Shown: positions 7,273 to 15,992 of the stretch, one piece after another
Position numbering within the stretch: position 1 is the stretch's first letter
Layout of the letters: each line of letters begins with the position of its first letter
From: CAUZSM01 sp963582685
GTDB taxonomy: Archaea > Thermoplasmatota > Poseidoniia > Poseidoniales > Thalassarchaeaceae
DNA: 23,856 bases
Assembly (NCBI GenBank): GCA_963582685.1
Contig: CAUZSM010000014.1
Location: 1 to 23,856 of the forward strand
Reading direction: 5' to 3'
Made by a program: the position numbers and the translations under genes
Notes under the pieces: generated by a model
Told to the model about the DNA's origin: nothing
Database searches by the model: none
Seen by the model: only the letters and a program-made list of their open reading frames with translations

Positions 7273-8673
7273 GTGCGCTGCGTGGTCGGCATGGCAGGTG
7301 CACCAAGGGGTAGTCTAGTGCGCATAGTCGCTGTCACTCACTCAGGAGAGGTAACCCATGAAGGGATTCTTCTCTCACCTGCAAGTCCAGGCCATGTGAC
7401 TGTCAAACTCACCAATGGATACAACGTATCCTACCCCGATGATTCGGTTTCATCGTGCGAGGTTCTCAGTGAGGTTGACGCCAACACGGAGGTATCCTAT
7501 AAGATACCAAAAGAGGATGCTTCACTCCCCGAAATATGGATTCTACATACCGGTGGAACCATCGCTTCCAAGGTTGACTACGTGACTGGGGCTGTCGCAG
7601 CGCGATTCGAGCCAGAGGAGTTACTCGATGCGGTGCCAGAATTGGCAACGCATGCTCGAATTCGCACACGCAAGTTGGGCAACATGTGGTCCGATGACAT
7701 ACGCACACAACACTGGAACTTGATGATGGAAGCGGCTGCAGATGCTTTCGATGCTGGCGCTGTGGGAGTGGTAATCACTCATGGGACAGATACCATGCAT
7801 TTCTCGGCTGCTGCTGCTGCTTTTGCTTGGGCTGGAGGTGGGGCTAGACCACCGGGCAGAATTGTGTTCACAGGCTCGCAGCGCAGCAGTGATAGGGGTT
7901 CAACCGACGGGACGGAGAACCTGCTCGCTGCAGTGCATTGGGCCGCGCAAGGACCCGTTCCAAGTGGGGAGGAGGGAGACGCATCGGTCATCATCATGCA
8001 CGCTGGTAGTGATGATGGTGAATGCGCGGTTTTGCCGGGTTGCTCAGTGAGGAAATTCCACTCAAGTCGACGAGATACGTTCGCCGCAATCAATCGCAAT
8101 CCTCTCGCCACTATCAGTGTCGAGCGAGGAGGTGCATGCGAAATCACCCTGAGCGATTCTTACGCTGAGTCATACAACACCACGAGAGCCATCACGAAGT
8201 CCCCAAGCCAATTCTCACCAGACATTCGTATCTTGCAACTGCTCGCAGGATCCCAAATGTTCGCCGACCAGATTGAATTGGCAGGTAGCGGCGGCTACGA
8301 TGCCATCCTATTCCACGGCACTGGGCTTGGGCACCTACCAATTGAGAACCCGACCGGTGATGCACCAGAGAATACCGAATTATTTGAAGCGGTTCAGAGT
8401 TATTGTTCGGGTGGTGGCATTGCCGTGATGGCTACACAATGTATCCACGGCCCTGTTCACATGGATGTTTACAGCAAAGGCCGAGACCAACAAGCATTGG
8501 GAATCATGGGGAATCATGCATCGACCAGTCCAGATACTGCTTTGGTCAAACTGCATTATCTTCTGAGCGTGGCTAGGGCGAAGGAACTCTCTGGAGAGCA
8601 AATTAGAGATTGTGTCGCCGAGGGCTGGTCCGCAGACCTCTGTGGTGAAAATCCTGCTTCCATGCCGAATTGA
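7273..8673 (+). CDS. gatD: Glutamyl-tRNA(Gln) amidotransferase subunit D (asparaginase-like)
   Basis: GatD is the asparaginase-type subunit of the archaeal GatDE complex, which converts misacylated Glu-tRNA(Gln) to Gln-tRNA(Gln); GatD releases ammonia from glutamine for GatE. The 466-residue frame has the N-terminal beta-barrel extension typical of GatD (about 10-80) before the asparaginase domain. That domain starts with the catalytic-threonine motif TGGTIAS (93-99). HGTDTM (170-175) supplies the second Thr-Asp pair, and GSQRSSDRGSTDG and VRKFHSSRRDTF follow as in GatD. GTG at 7273 opens the frame. ATG at 7291 (MAGAPRGSLVRI) is an equally good or better start, with no clear ribosome binding site for either. 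gatE is not in the window. The stop is followed within 6 bp by a small hairpin. Confidence 0.95.
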   Translation: MRCVVGMAGAPRGSLVRIVAVTHSGEVTHEGILLSPASPGHVTVKLTNGYNVSYPDDSVSSCEVLSEVDANTEVSYKIPKEDASLPEIWILHTGGTIASKVDYVTGAVAARFEPEELLDAVPELATHARIRTRKLGNMWSDDIRTQHWNLMMEAAADAFDAGAVGVVITHGTDTMHFSAAAAAFAWAGGGARPPGRIVFTGSQRSSDRGSTDGTENLLAAVHWAAQGPVPSGEEGDASVIIMHAGSDDGECAVLPGCSVRKFHSSRRDTFAAINRNPLATISVERGGACEITLSDSYAESYNTTRAITKSPSQFSPDIRILQLLAGSQMFADQIELAGSGGYDAILFHGTGLGHLPIENPTGDAPENTELFEAVQSYCSGGGIAVMATQCIHGPVHMDVYSKGRDQQALGIMGNHASTSPDTALVKLHYLLSVARAKELSGEQIRDCVAEGWSADLCGENPASMPN

Positions 8674-8678
8674 TTATT

Positions 8679-8694
8679 TCAATTGAAAAATTGA
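8679..8694 (+). terminator. Small GAAA-loop hairpin after gatD
   Basis: TCAATT-GAAA-AATTGA forms a 6-bp stem closed by a GNRA-type tetraloop. It starts 6 bp past the gatD stop and is followed by TTTCCT. The AT-rich stem is weak, so this is a possible rather than a firm terminator. Confidence 0.35.
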
Positions 8695-8730
8695 TTTCCT
8701 AATTGCATTCTTCCACAATTCTGTAGTATT

Positions 8731-8771
8731 GAACGAACCGTTCTGATGATGAACCGCTCTCGCTACGAGAG
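8731..8771 (+). promoter_or_regulatory. Paired hairpins overlapping the carboxyltransferase ribosome binding site
   Basis: Two perfect short inverted repeats lie in tandem: GAACG-AAC-CGTTC (8731-8743) and CTCTCG-CTA-CGAGAG (8757-8771). The second one's 3' arm overlaps the Shine-Dalgarno stretch GAGAGG (8769-8774) just before the ATG at 8778. If formed in the mRNA it would hide part of the ribosome binding site, suggesting translational control; as DNA either could be an operator. Confidence 0.4.
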
Positions 8772-8777
8772 AGGACA

Positions 8778-10331
8778 ATGACTGACTTCTCAGAACGGCG
8801 AGAGGACCTGGCTTGGCGCCGGGCATCCGCCAAGGCAGGAGGTGGCCGTGACAAGATGGACCAGTTGCGCTCGACCGGCAGAGGAACAGCGCAGGACCGG
8901 ATTAGCGCACTGCTGGATGTTGATTCATTCACTGAAGTAGACAGTTTTGTCACTCATCGAAATGATGACTTCAATATGCACGTTCACCCGTATTTCGGAG
9001 ACGGTGTGGTTGCAGGTCATGGCACAGTTGACGGGCGACGGGTCTTCTGCTTCAGTCAAGACTTCACAGTTTTCGGTGGCTCGATGGGTGAAACCCATGC
9101 AAGGAAGATCACCAAGGTCATTGAGATGGCCGAGCGCGCCCGAATTCCACTGATATGCATCTGGGATGGTGGCGGGCAAAGAGCCCATGATGGAGTTCAC
9201 TCGCTGGCTGCCACCGGCGAAATGCTCGACAGACTGGTCGCCTGTTCTGGCAAAATCCCACTCATCAGTCTCGTACTTGGCCCGGTCGTCGGCGTTTCAG
9301 CACTCGCTGCAACCTTGGCTGATTTCGTGGTGCTCGGGGAGGACCACGGGCAACTCTTCCTATCTTCTCCACTTGAGACTGAACAAACCGTCAGCGGTGA
9401 GATGACGACGAGAGAACTGGGAGGGGCGCACACACATGCATCGCGCTCTGGGGTTTGCTGCATGATTGCTGATGACGAGGATGAAGCCTTCGAGATTGCC
9501 ATTGAATTGCTGTCATTCTTCCCAGACCACTGCGATGCATCTCCCCCAATTCTGAACAGTGGGGACTCGGTGGAACGAGATTGCCCAGAGTTGGAGAACG
9601 CTGTACCCGACGACAGTAACCGCCCTTATGACATCGTCAAAGTGATTGATATTATTGTCGATGATAGCCACTTCGTGGAACTGTTTCCGATGTATGCTGA
9701 GAACATAGTAGTTGGATTCGCCCGGCTCGGTGGCAATAGCGTGGGAATCATCGCTAATCAGCCCAAGGTCCTCGCAGGCTGCCTCGACATTGACTCGAGC
9801 ATCAAGGCTGCTCGATTCATCCGCACCTGTGATTGTTTCAACATCCCATTGCTCACCTTCGTCGATGTGCCGGGATTCCTACCGGGAACTGTGCAGGAAT
9901 GGGGTGGCATCATTCGGCACGGAGCCAAACTGCTCTATGCATATGCTGAAGCAACCGTGCCAATGCTGACCGTGGTGACTCGCAAGGCCTACGGGGGTGC
10001 ATATCTTGCGATGGCCTGCAAACATCTGCAGTCAGACTACAACGTTGCCTGGCCCACTGGAGAGTTGGCCGTTATGGGTGCGGAAGGAGCAGTCAATATC
10101 GTCCATCGAGATGAGTTGAGAAGGGCGGAGGACAAGGATGCAACCCACGCACTTCTTGTCGCGGATTACCGAGAGAAATTTGGTGACCCCTACGTGGCTG
10201 CCCGCAATGGTTGGCTCGATGACGTGATTGAGCCGAGAGAGACTCGCGTACGGCTAATCAGGGCACTAAAGCCCCTGCTGAACAAGCGGGTATGGCAACC
10301 GCCGAGGAAACATGGCAACATCCCACTGTGA
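8778..10331 (+). CDS. Acyl-CoA carboxylase, carboxyltransferase (beta) subunit
   Basis: This 517-residue protein is a PccB/MmdA-type carboxyltransferase, which moves a carboxyl group from carboxybiotin to an acyl-CoA. It has two crotonase-like halves. The N-terminal half carries WDGGGQRAHDGVHSL (129-143). The C-terminal half starts near 285 with VDDSHFVELFPMYAENIVVGFARLGG and includes VDVPGFLPGTVQEWGGIIRHGAKLLYAYAEATVP and RKAYGGAYLAMA. The C-terminus KHGNIPL is the usual ending of the family. At the position where propionyl-CoA carboxylases typically have Asp (GGAYDVM), this protein has Leu410, so acetyl-, propionyl- and other acyl-CoAs all remain possible. Biotin carboxylase and carrier genes are not in the window. 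The start ATG is preceded by GAGG with 3-nt spacing inside a hairpin. The stop is 1 bp from the converging gene. Confidence 0.93.
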   Translation: MTDFSERREDLAWRRASAKAGGGRDKMDQLRSTGRGTAQDRISALLDVDSFTEVDSFVTHRNDDFNMHVHPYFGDGVVAGHGTVDGRRVFCFSQDFTVFGGSMGETHARKITKVIEMAERARIPLICIWDGGGQRAHDGVHSLAATGEMLDRLVACSGKIPLISLVLGPVVGVSALAATLADFVVLGEDHGQLFLSSPLETEQTVSGEMTTRELGGAHTHASRSGVCCMIADDEDEAFEIAIELLSFFPDHCDASPPILNSGDSVERDCPELENAVPDDSNRPYDIVKVIDIIVDDSHFVELFPMYAENIVVGFARLGGNSVGIIANQPKVLAGCLDIDSSIKAARFIRTCDCFNIPLLTFVDVPGFLPGTVQEWGGIIRHGAKLLYAYAEATVPMLTVVTRKAYGGAYLAMACKHLQSDYNVAWPTGELAVMGAEGAVNIVHRDELRRAEDKDATHALLVADYREKFGDPYVAARNGWLDDVIEPRETRVRLIRALKPLLNKRVWQPPRKHGNIPL

Positions 10332-10332
10332 A

Positions 10333-13041
10333 CTAGTCTTCGAGTGATTCCAATTCTTCATCAGTTAGCAGTGAATCATCGCTTCTACGCATGACCATAA
10401 GTAGGAAAACACCACCACAAAACAGCAGTGCTGCTGCTGCAATTGCTGCCATTATCAGCAGTGGGTCACTGATGGTGGCTTCTGGTGAAGACGTGTCAGG
10501 ATTTTCCTCAGCCGGTTTGTCGATGAACAGCACCTTTTCTTCTGAGAATTGCCCCCCATCCAAGACCCTTGCAGCGAATCGATGGGAACCGGCGACGAGG
10601 TTGTTGGCGGAGACGGTGAGGTCACAGGTCCAATCGGCATCGCTATTCTGTACGCATACCGATGTCGAGTTCAGCCATTGTCCCATATCCCATTGATACT
10701 GGGCCATCCACGGTTCGCTGCCATCTGGGTCGTATACTTCGAAGCGTACTGTCGTCATATTGTCCTCAATGACGTTGAGTGTGCTCCAAGATACAAGCGG
10801 AATATCGTTGACTGAAGTCACGGTAATGTCAATCGGTGATGATACGGCTCCGTCACTACTTTCTGCCACCAACGTCCAACCCGAAGTTGAACCATGCCAG
10901 TTGCTCAGAGGTAGAATCCTCAGTACAGATGACAGAATAGCCACCGTGACATTCGCATCTCCCCCAGTAAGGGTGACATTGACCTGCTCACCATCCTCAT
11001 CCCAAACCAAGGTGTCAAGATCCACCTCAATCGAGCCATCCTCCTCGAGAATGAAAACTGTGCTGTTGATGATTGGTGGGTCGTCCACCTGAGTCACAGT
11101 AACAGATAGTGTCGCAGCAATTGGTGCTGATGTTCCATCGCCAACCAGCATGCTCACAGTACCCTCGCCACTCCAATTCGGCTCTGAGTCAAGTACCACT
11201 GTTGCTCCATTGGCGGTGGCAATTATTCCATTGGTGGCATTCGCCTCGATGACTGAGAAATCCTGTCCTTCAGGGTCCTCGAAGTAGCCGGCAACCGACA
11301 CTGTATGAGAGCCCGAATCCTCGTCAAATGAGTAGAGGGGAATAGGTGCCATCTGGACAACGGAGTCATCCACCGGGGTGACTGTCAGGTTCAAAGTGGT
11401 GTTCAATTCAACAGGTGCAGCCCCGACAGATTCGATGAGGCTGAGATTCAGCGTCGCATTACCAACCCACTCCGGTATCCCAGTATGGGTGACTGTGACA
11501 TGGGTGCTATTCCATTCGACACTCATTTCAGATGCACCGGAGCCATTCAACTCAGCGAACGTAATCTCGATTGGAGTCCCATCGGGGTCTATCGCCAATT
11601 CATCAACCGCAAGCGAGGATGAACCATGCTGAGGTATCATAATCTCAGGTTGCGGTGAATTGAGTACTGGAGCGCGGTTACCACGCTCAAACAATACTGA
11701 AGTCCACCCCGGCATCCCATTCACCCCCGAGACCCGGTAAATTAGCCGATGTGGCCCCGGCACTACACCAGATGTTGAGACGTCACAGAAAATCTCGCTC
11801 CAAGGCCCAGTACCCGGCTTGGGGGTATGGACCCCGGCCACCTCGTTGAGGGCATTGCCAATACTACAGGTGACGTTCGCATCTGAGGTAGTAGTGCTGT
11901 CGCGATCGGTGATACGCATGGTTCCGTTGATGTGCCAGCCATCAGCACCTTCTGTCTCATTCCATGTTGCGCCGGGTGGAGCAGCGAATCTATACAAATT
12001 GGTGGTGTTCAAATCCTCGTATACGTATGCGTTAGTGTCACTAGGAGAACTCACTCCATTCTCACGGTTGCTGGCTGCTATCCACTTGCTGTCATCCGCT
12101 TTCAATACTAAATCGAAATATGGCTGCAGATGCTCTGTAGCATGGCCCTGCTGCTGTTCGGGACTGATGGTCGCAGACCCATCAAATAGGGACTCAATAA
12201 ATGTGGGATCGTCCTCATATTGGATGTGATTACCACCGACCACCTCCATGAACTGCCATCCGCAGGTCCAATCCTTCAGCAAAGGCACGACGTGGTCATC
12301 GTGCGGAGCGGTATTATCCATCGAACCTGTCAAGAAAAATGAGTAGGAAGGCTCAGCGCACCTGTGGTCCCAAGTTCCAGCTTCTGGAAGGTCTGTTATC
12401 TCAAGGCCAAGGCCGTAAAGCGCCCGTGGAATGGCGGAATGGTTGACTGGATTTGAGGCCTTCAAACCCCATTGGTCTTGGATTATCCACGCCTGCCCCG
12501 CGCCTATGCCATGCCCTCCGATAGCCCAGTGAGCAGAATCTACTGCGCCAACGAAATTCGGTGGGTCAGGTCCTTGACCACCTGTGGCGTTCAGGTACCA
12601 CAATTTGTTCCACAACGAGTCAATATCCTGCATCAGTGTCGCCCATTCTGATGTGCTACGCTCGGCTGGAATGATTACGACGATGTATCCTGCAGAAGCC
12701 ACTGTGGTACCAAACCAATCATAGTTGTCAGTATCCTCATTCTCGTCGGGAATGAAAACCACGACCGGATAGGGTGCCGAGGAGTTGTTGAGGTCAGACC
12801 GTTCGGCACTCGCATTCGCGGGGTAGTATATTTCACCGACCAACAGCTCACTATCTGATGACTGAAATCTCAGGTCAGAAGTGCCGACCTCAAAACTGCC
12901 ATTTTCATGCGATGATGCATAGTTATGGTTCACCTCGGGCGCCCAAGTTGCACCGGTCGCCGGCAGTAATGGAATGAGGAGTAACAGGACAATCAGCAGC
13001 GAGGTACTACGCTGCCGTCCCCATGACATGGATGCGAACAT
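10333..13041 (-). CDS. Secreted, C-terminally anchored alpha/beta-hydrolase-fold protein with cadherin-like repeats; nucleophile missing
   Basis: This 902-residue protein starts with a signal peptide (hydrophobic 14-28, ATGATW cleavage region). An alpha/beta-hydrolase domain of the PAF-acetylhydrolase/chlorophyllase type follows (about 50-320), with PYPVVVFIPDE (90-100) and VASAGYIVVIIPAE. The nucleophile elbow reads GHGIG (176-180) where active enzymes have GHSxG, so Gly178 (codon GGC at 12510-12508) replaces Ser. A candidate acid (TGSMDNTAP, about 239-246) and the His in GGNHIQY (His272) remain. Residues about 330-850 hold Ig/cadherin-like repeats with acidic turns such as EDPEGQ, DEDGEQ and DPDGSE, typical of calcium-binding repeats. 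One TM helix (about 859-883) and an acidic cytoplasmic tail end the protein. Sequons are numerous. GAGG lies 4 nt before the ATG. It follows aroE by 42 bp on the same strand. A binding or structural role seems more likely than catalysis. Confidence 0.85.
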   Translation of the reverse strand: MFASMSWGRQRSTSLLIVLLLLIPLLPATGATWAPEVNHNYASSHENGSFEVGTSDLRFQSSDSELLVGEIYYPANASAERSDLNNSSAPYPVVVFIPDENEDTDNYDWFGTTVASAGYIVVIIPAERSTSEWATLMQDIDSLWNKLWYLNATGGQGPDPPNFVGAVDSAHWAIGGHGIGAGQAWIIQDQWGLKASNPVNHSAIPRALYGLGLEITDLPEAGTWDHRCAEPSYSFFLTGSMDNTAPHDDHVVPLLKDWTCGWQFMEVVGGNHIQYEDDPTFIESLFDGSATISPEQQQGHATEHLQPYFDLVLKADDSKWIAASNRENGVSSPSDTNAYVYEDLNTTNLYRFAAPPGATWNETEGADGWHINGTMRITDRDSTTTSDANVTCSIGNALNEVAGVHTPKPGTGPWSEIFCDVSTSGVVPGPHRLIYRVSGVNGMPGWTSVLFERGNRAPVLNSPQPEIMIPQHGSSSLAVDELAIDPDGTPIEITFAELNGSGASEMSVEWNSTHVTVTHTGIPEWVGNATLNLSLIESVGAAPVELNTTLNLTVTPVDDSVVQMAPIPLYSFDEDSGSHTVSVAGYFEDPEGQDFSVIEANATNGIIATANGATVVLDSEPNWSGEGTVSMLVGDGTSAPIAATLSVTVTQVDDPPIINSTVFILEEDGSIEVDLDTLVWDEDGEQVNVTLTGGDANVTVAILSSVLRILPLSNWHGSTSGWTLVAESSDGAVSSPIDITVTSVNDIPLVSWSTLNVIEDNMTTVRFEVYDPDGSEPWMAQYQWDMGQWLNSTSVCVQNSDADWTCDLTVSANNLVAGSHRFAARVLDGGQFSEEKVLFIDKPAEENPDTSSPEATISDPLLIMAAIAAAALLFCGGVFLLMVMRRSDDSLLTDEELESLED

Positions 13042-13083
13042 ACGTCCTCGGCACTTGAACCGCTCGCCGTATCGAGTAAACCA

Positions 13084-14133
13084 TCACTTGCCACGAAGGG
13101 CGTCCTCTACAGCAGCCAATCTCGTCATCGTCAGGCCAAGACCGGGGAGTAGATGAGCCCACTCGGGGAAAAACAATTTTGACCATGCCTCAAGATGTTG
13201 AGCAGCCAGTAACCACCTTCCATCAAGATGGATACTATCCTCACCGCGTACAATCATCGGAGTTTGGTATGGCGAGGAGTAATTGGCTGAAACAAGGATT
13301 TCTGGTTGGCCAATGCAGTCATTGGCATTACCGGCAATGCCCGGTTCGACATCAAAATCGAGTAATAGTCGCGGACCGGTATGGTCGGCTACTTCATCAC
13401 CGTCAATCATCCTATCAACCCAAGGGCCGCGGTTGTCCAACGCTCGCCTACCCCCAAGCCACCAAAGGTGGCCATTTTCCTTAGTCCAAGATGCTGCGCA
13501 AGAACGGCTCGCGCCCCCGCCTCCCCTCAGACAAAGCAGCGGGGTCGCTCGGTCGCTGTCACCGAATATGAATCCGAAGTGGCGAGCGATAGCGAGCAAT
13601 CCATCACCATCAGTACCCGCACAATACCAGCGCGAGCCGTCCCAACGAAGTTGATTGACTGCGCCGTTGCTGATACTATCATCAGCACATATGACTCCGG
13701 AACGCGAATTCAACTGGTGCTTGAGCGGACTGGTGAGAGAAAGCCATGTCTCTTCATCACCCCGCACCAATTTGGAATAATCATCAGGTGCGGAAAACAT
13801 AGTTTCACCATTTTCTATGAATGATGGGTCGGACTTTTGCACCGATTCAACAACGGCCCCCACTACGCGTTCGATGGCTGAACTATCTACAAACGATTCT
13901 GGGTTGCCGAACAACGGACTGGTCTCGCTGGCGTCCCGCTTCTTCCCGCCACTCGCCCACGCCCAAGCCATCGGAGTGTTAACTTCGTCAGACTTGAGAA
14001 GGGTTAGCCCGCTCAACTGCAATTCCATTGAGGATTCGCGCAAATGAGCAGTTGTCATCGCGGCCAATAATGGCGACAGAGAATGGGTGATTGGAGAGCC
14101 TGCGACAGCGTACCTGAACTTCACCACGACCAC
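13084..14133 (-). CDS. aroE: Shikimate dehydrogenase, divergent and enlarged
   Basis: AroE reduces 3-dehydroshikimate to shikimate with NADPH in aromatic amino acid synthesis. Family motifs are present but divergent. The substrate-binding AGSPITHSLSP is at 11-21. SLTSPLKHQ (132-140) keeps the catalytic Lys138. SNGAVNQL (155-162) and GTDGDG (173-178) keep the catalytic Asp175. A glycine-rich nucleotide loop RGGGGASR is at 203-210, and the C-terminal Q in LLAAQHLEAW is at 312. The protein is 349 residues against a usual 270-290. The extra length lies mostly between the substrate-binding serines and the catalytic Lys, which are about 118 apart instead of about 50. The start is GTG at 14133; GTG codons at 14127 and 14124 are alternatives. 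No other shikimate gene is in the window. Confidence 0.85.
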   Translation of the reverse strand: MVVVKFRYAVAGSPITHSLSPLLAAMTTAHLRESSMELQLSGLTLLKSDEVNTPMAWAWASGGKKRDASETSPLFGNPESFVDSSAIERVVGAVVESVQKSDPSFIENGETMFSAPDDYSKLVRGDEETWLSLTSPLKHQLNSRSGVICADDSISNGAVNQLRWDGSRWYCAGTDGDGLLAIARHFGFIFGDSDRATPLLCLRGGGGASRSCAASWTKENGHLWWLGGRRALDNRGPWVDRMIDGDEVADHTGPRLLLDFDVEPGIAGNANDCIGQPEILVSANYSSPYQTPMIVRGEDSIHLDGRWLLAAQHLEAWSKLFFPEWAHLLPGLGLTMTRLAAVEDALRGK

Positions 14134-14187
14134 CGAGCCATCGGCCCGTTACAGCCTGTCTGCCTCCCCTTCTCAAACCCAACGGAT

Positions 14188-14204
14188 GCGCACCTTTGGT
14201 GCGC
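14188..14204. promoter_or_regulatory. Perfect 17-bp dyad between aroE and fhs
   Basis: GCGCACC-TTT-GGTGCGC is a perfect 7-bp inverted repeat in the 115 bp between the divergent starts of aroE (14133) and fhs (14249). It ends 44 bp upstream of the preferred fhs ATG. It could bind a regulator of either gene or form a hairpin in the fhs leader. Confidence 0.4.
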
Positions 14205-14248
14205 TGATGCTGTGAATGCTTGAATACCGCCTGCAACCTGGGACAGCG

Positions 14249-15964
14249 ATGGCAACTGACCTCGATATCGCTAAGGCCGCCAATCCAGCGCCTATTGAAG
14301 AGGTTGCATGGAAACTTGGACTTGGCGTTGAGGACCTCGTTTTACAGGGCCCAGGGGTCGCCAAAATCGCCTGGAACTCACTGAAGGCGAGATTCGATAG
14401 CCCGCGTGGATCACTGGTGCTGGTCACATCGGTGAATCCTACACCATTTGGAGAAGGGAAAACGGTGACCACCATCGGACTGAATCAGGCATTGAACCAT
14501 ATTGGAAAAACAGCCACGTGCACAATCCGAGAACCAAGTATGGGGCCGGTCTTCGGAATCAAGGGAGGGGCTGCGGGAGGTGGTCATGCACAAGTATTGC
14601 CAATGGAAGAAATCAACCTGCATTTTACCGGCGATTTACACGCTGTTACCTCGGCACACAACCTTTGTTCAGCAATGCTCGACAACCACATTTACTACGG
14701 CAATGAAAGAGACATCGATACCAACCGGGTTCTTTGGCCTCGTGTCATCGACATGAACGACAGGAGTCTGCGTTCCGTCGCGATTGGACTAGGAGGCCCG
14801 TACAATGGAGTGGCGAGAGAGGAGAGATTCGACATTACTGCGGCGAGTGAAGTGATGGCAATACTCACCCTCGCCACGAACTACGAGGACCTGAGAACAA
14901 GACTCGGTGAGATTGTGGTGGCAGAAAGCCGCGCGGGATACCCGGTTAAGGCAGATGACATTGGTGCAGCGGGCCCGATGGCACTATTGCTGCGCCAAGC
15001 CTTCTTGCCAAATATCGTTCAGACTCTAGAACAGAATCCAGCATTCGTCCATGGCGGACCTTTCGCCAATATAGCTCATGGAAATTCAAGCATTGTTGCG
15101 GACCGCCTTGCTCTGACTCTGTCAGACTATGTCGTTACAGAAGCAGGATTTGGAGCCGACATGGGTGCTGAGAAAATGATGCACATCAAGACGGCAGCTA
15201 GTGGAGATGCCCCCGACTGCGTCGTCATCAACGTCACATGTCGCAGCATGAAACTACACGGCGGAGCATTTGCAGGGAGTGGCGGAAGAAGGCCGACGCC
15301 CAGCGAACTTGCAACCGAGGATGTAGCAGCAGTCAAGGAGGGTGTGAGCACGAACCTCGCGCGTCACATCCGAAATATGGCCCGCTTCGGAACTCCCGTT
15401 ATCGTCAGCGTCAACAGATTCTCCTACGATACCGACGATGAAATCGAAGTCCTCCTATCCGGTGCCAAAGCGCAGGGGGCCAATGACGCTGTGCTGTGTG
15501 AGGTTCACCAGAAGGGTGGTGAAGGCGGAGTCGACCTCGCAAACGCAGTGGTTAGAGCCTGCCAAGAACACATGGCTGCCGGTCGCCCATTTGAGCCACT
15601 ATTTGCGCCCAATACGCCGATTGAGGAGAAGATTCTCCGCATCGCCACCAACATCTACGGAGCGGATTCAATAGACTTCTCAGCGAAGGCACTCAAGGAC
15701 CTGAAACGACTTGAGGATTGGGGATATGACCGGCTCGATGTCTGTATGGCGAAAACACAGTATTCGTTCAGTCATGTACCACACGAAATCGGAGCGCCCT
15801 CAGGATTCACCTTGCCTATTCGTTCGTTGAGATTGAACGCAGGAGCAGGCTTCGTGGTCGCGGTGTGCGGCACCATTGTGACAATGCCCGGTCTGCCGAG
15901 AATCCCTGCAGCCGATGACATGGACATGGATGAGGATGGAAACCTCATCGGTATCTTTGGCTGA
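14249..15964 (+). CDS. fhs: Formate-tetrahydrofolate ligase
   Basis: This enzyme makes 10-formyl-tetrahydrofolate from formate, tetrahydrofolate and ATP, feeding purine synthesis and one-carbon metabolism. From the ATG at 14249 it is 571 residues, close to the family's usual 555-560. The N-terminus MATDLDIAKAANPAPIEEVA matches the typical family start, which is why this ATG is preferred to the in-frame ATG at 14216. The ATP-binding signature TPFGEGKTVT lies at 65-74. TIREPSMGPVFGIKGGAAGGG and FANIAHGNSS follow in the expected order, and the C-terminus contains the conserved MPGLPR. It diverges from aroE and is followed by a strong hairpin. Many archaea lack this enzyme and use methanopterin instead, so its presence implies folate-based one-carbon chemistry. 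Confidence 0.97.
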   Translation: MATDLDIAKAANPAPIEEVAWKLGLGVEDLVLQGPGVAKIAWNSLKARFDSPRGSLVLVTSVNPTPFGEGKTVTTIGLNQALNHIGKTATCTIREPSMGPVFGIKGGAAGGGHAQVLPMEEINLHFTGDLHAVTSAHNLCSAMLDNHIYYGNERDIDTNRVLWPRVIDMNDRSLRSVAIGLGGPYNGVAREERFDITAASEVMAILTLATNYEDLRTRLGEIVVAESRAGYPVKADDIGAAGPMALLLRQAFLPNIVQTLEQNPAFVHGGPFANIAHGNSSIVADRLALTLSDYVVTEAGFGADMGAEKMMHIKTAASGDAPDCVVINVTCRSMKLHGGAFAGSGGRRPTPSELATEDVAAVKEGVSTNLARHIRNMARFGTPVIVSVNRFSYDTDDEIEVLLSGAKAQGANDAVLCEVHQKGGEGGVDLANAVVRACQEHMAAGRPFEPLFAPNTPIEEKILRIATNIYGADSIDFSAKALKDLKRLEDWGYDRLDVCMAKTQYSFSHVPHEIGAPSGFTLPIRSLRLNAGAGFVVAVCGTIVTMPGLPRIPAADDMDMDEDGNLIGIFG

Positions 15965-15992
15965 AAATTGAGACCACATCCTCGTGTGTATG

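Noticed and set aside
7779..8147. 122-codon minus-strand frame inside gatD
   Set aside because: Antisense shadow of the asparaginase domain, with no independent support.
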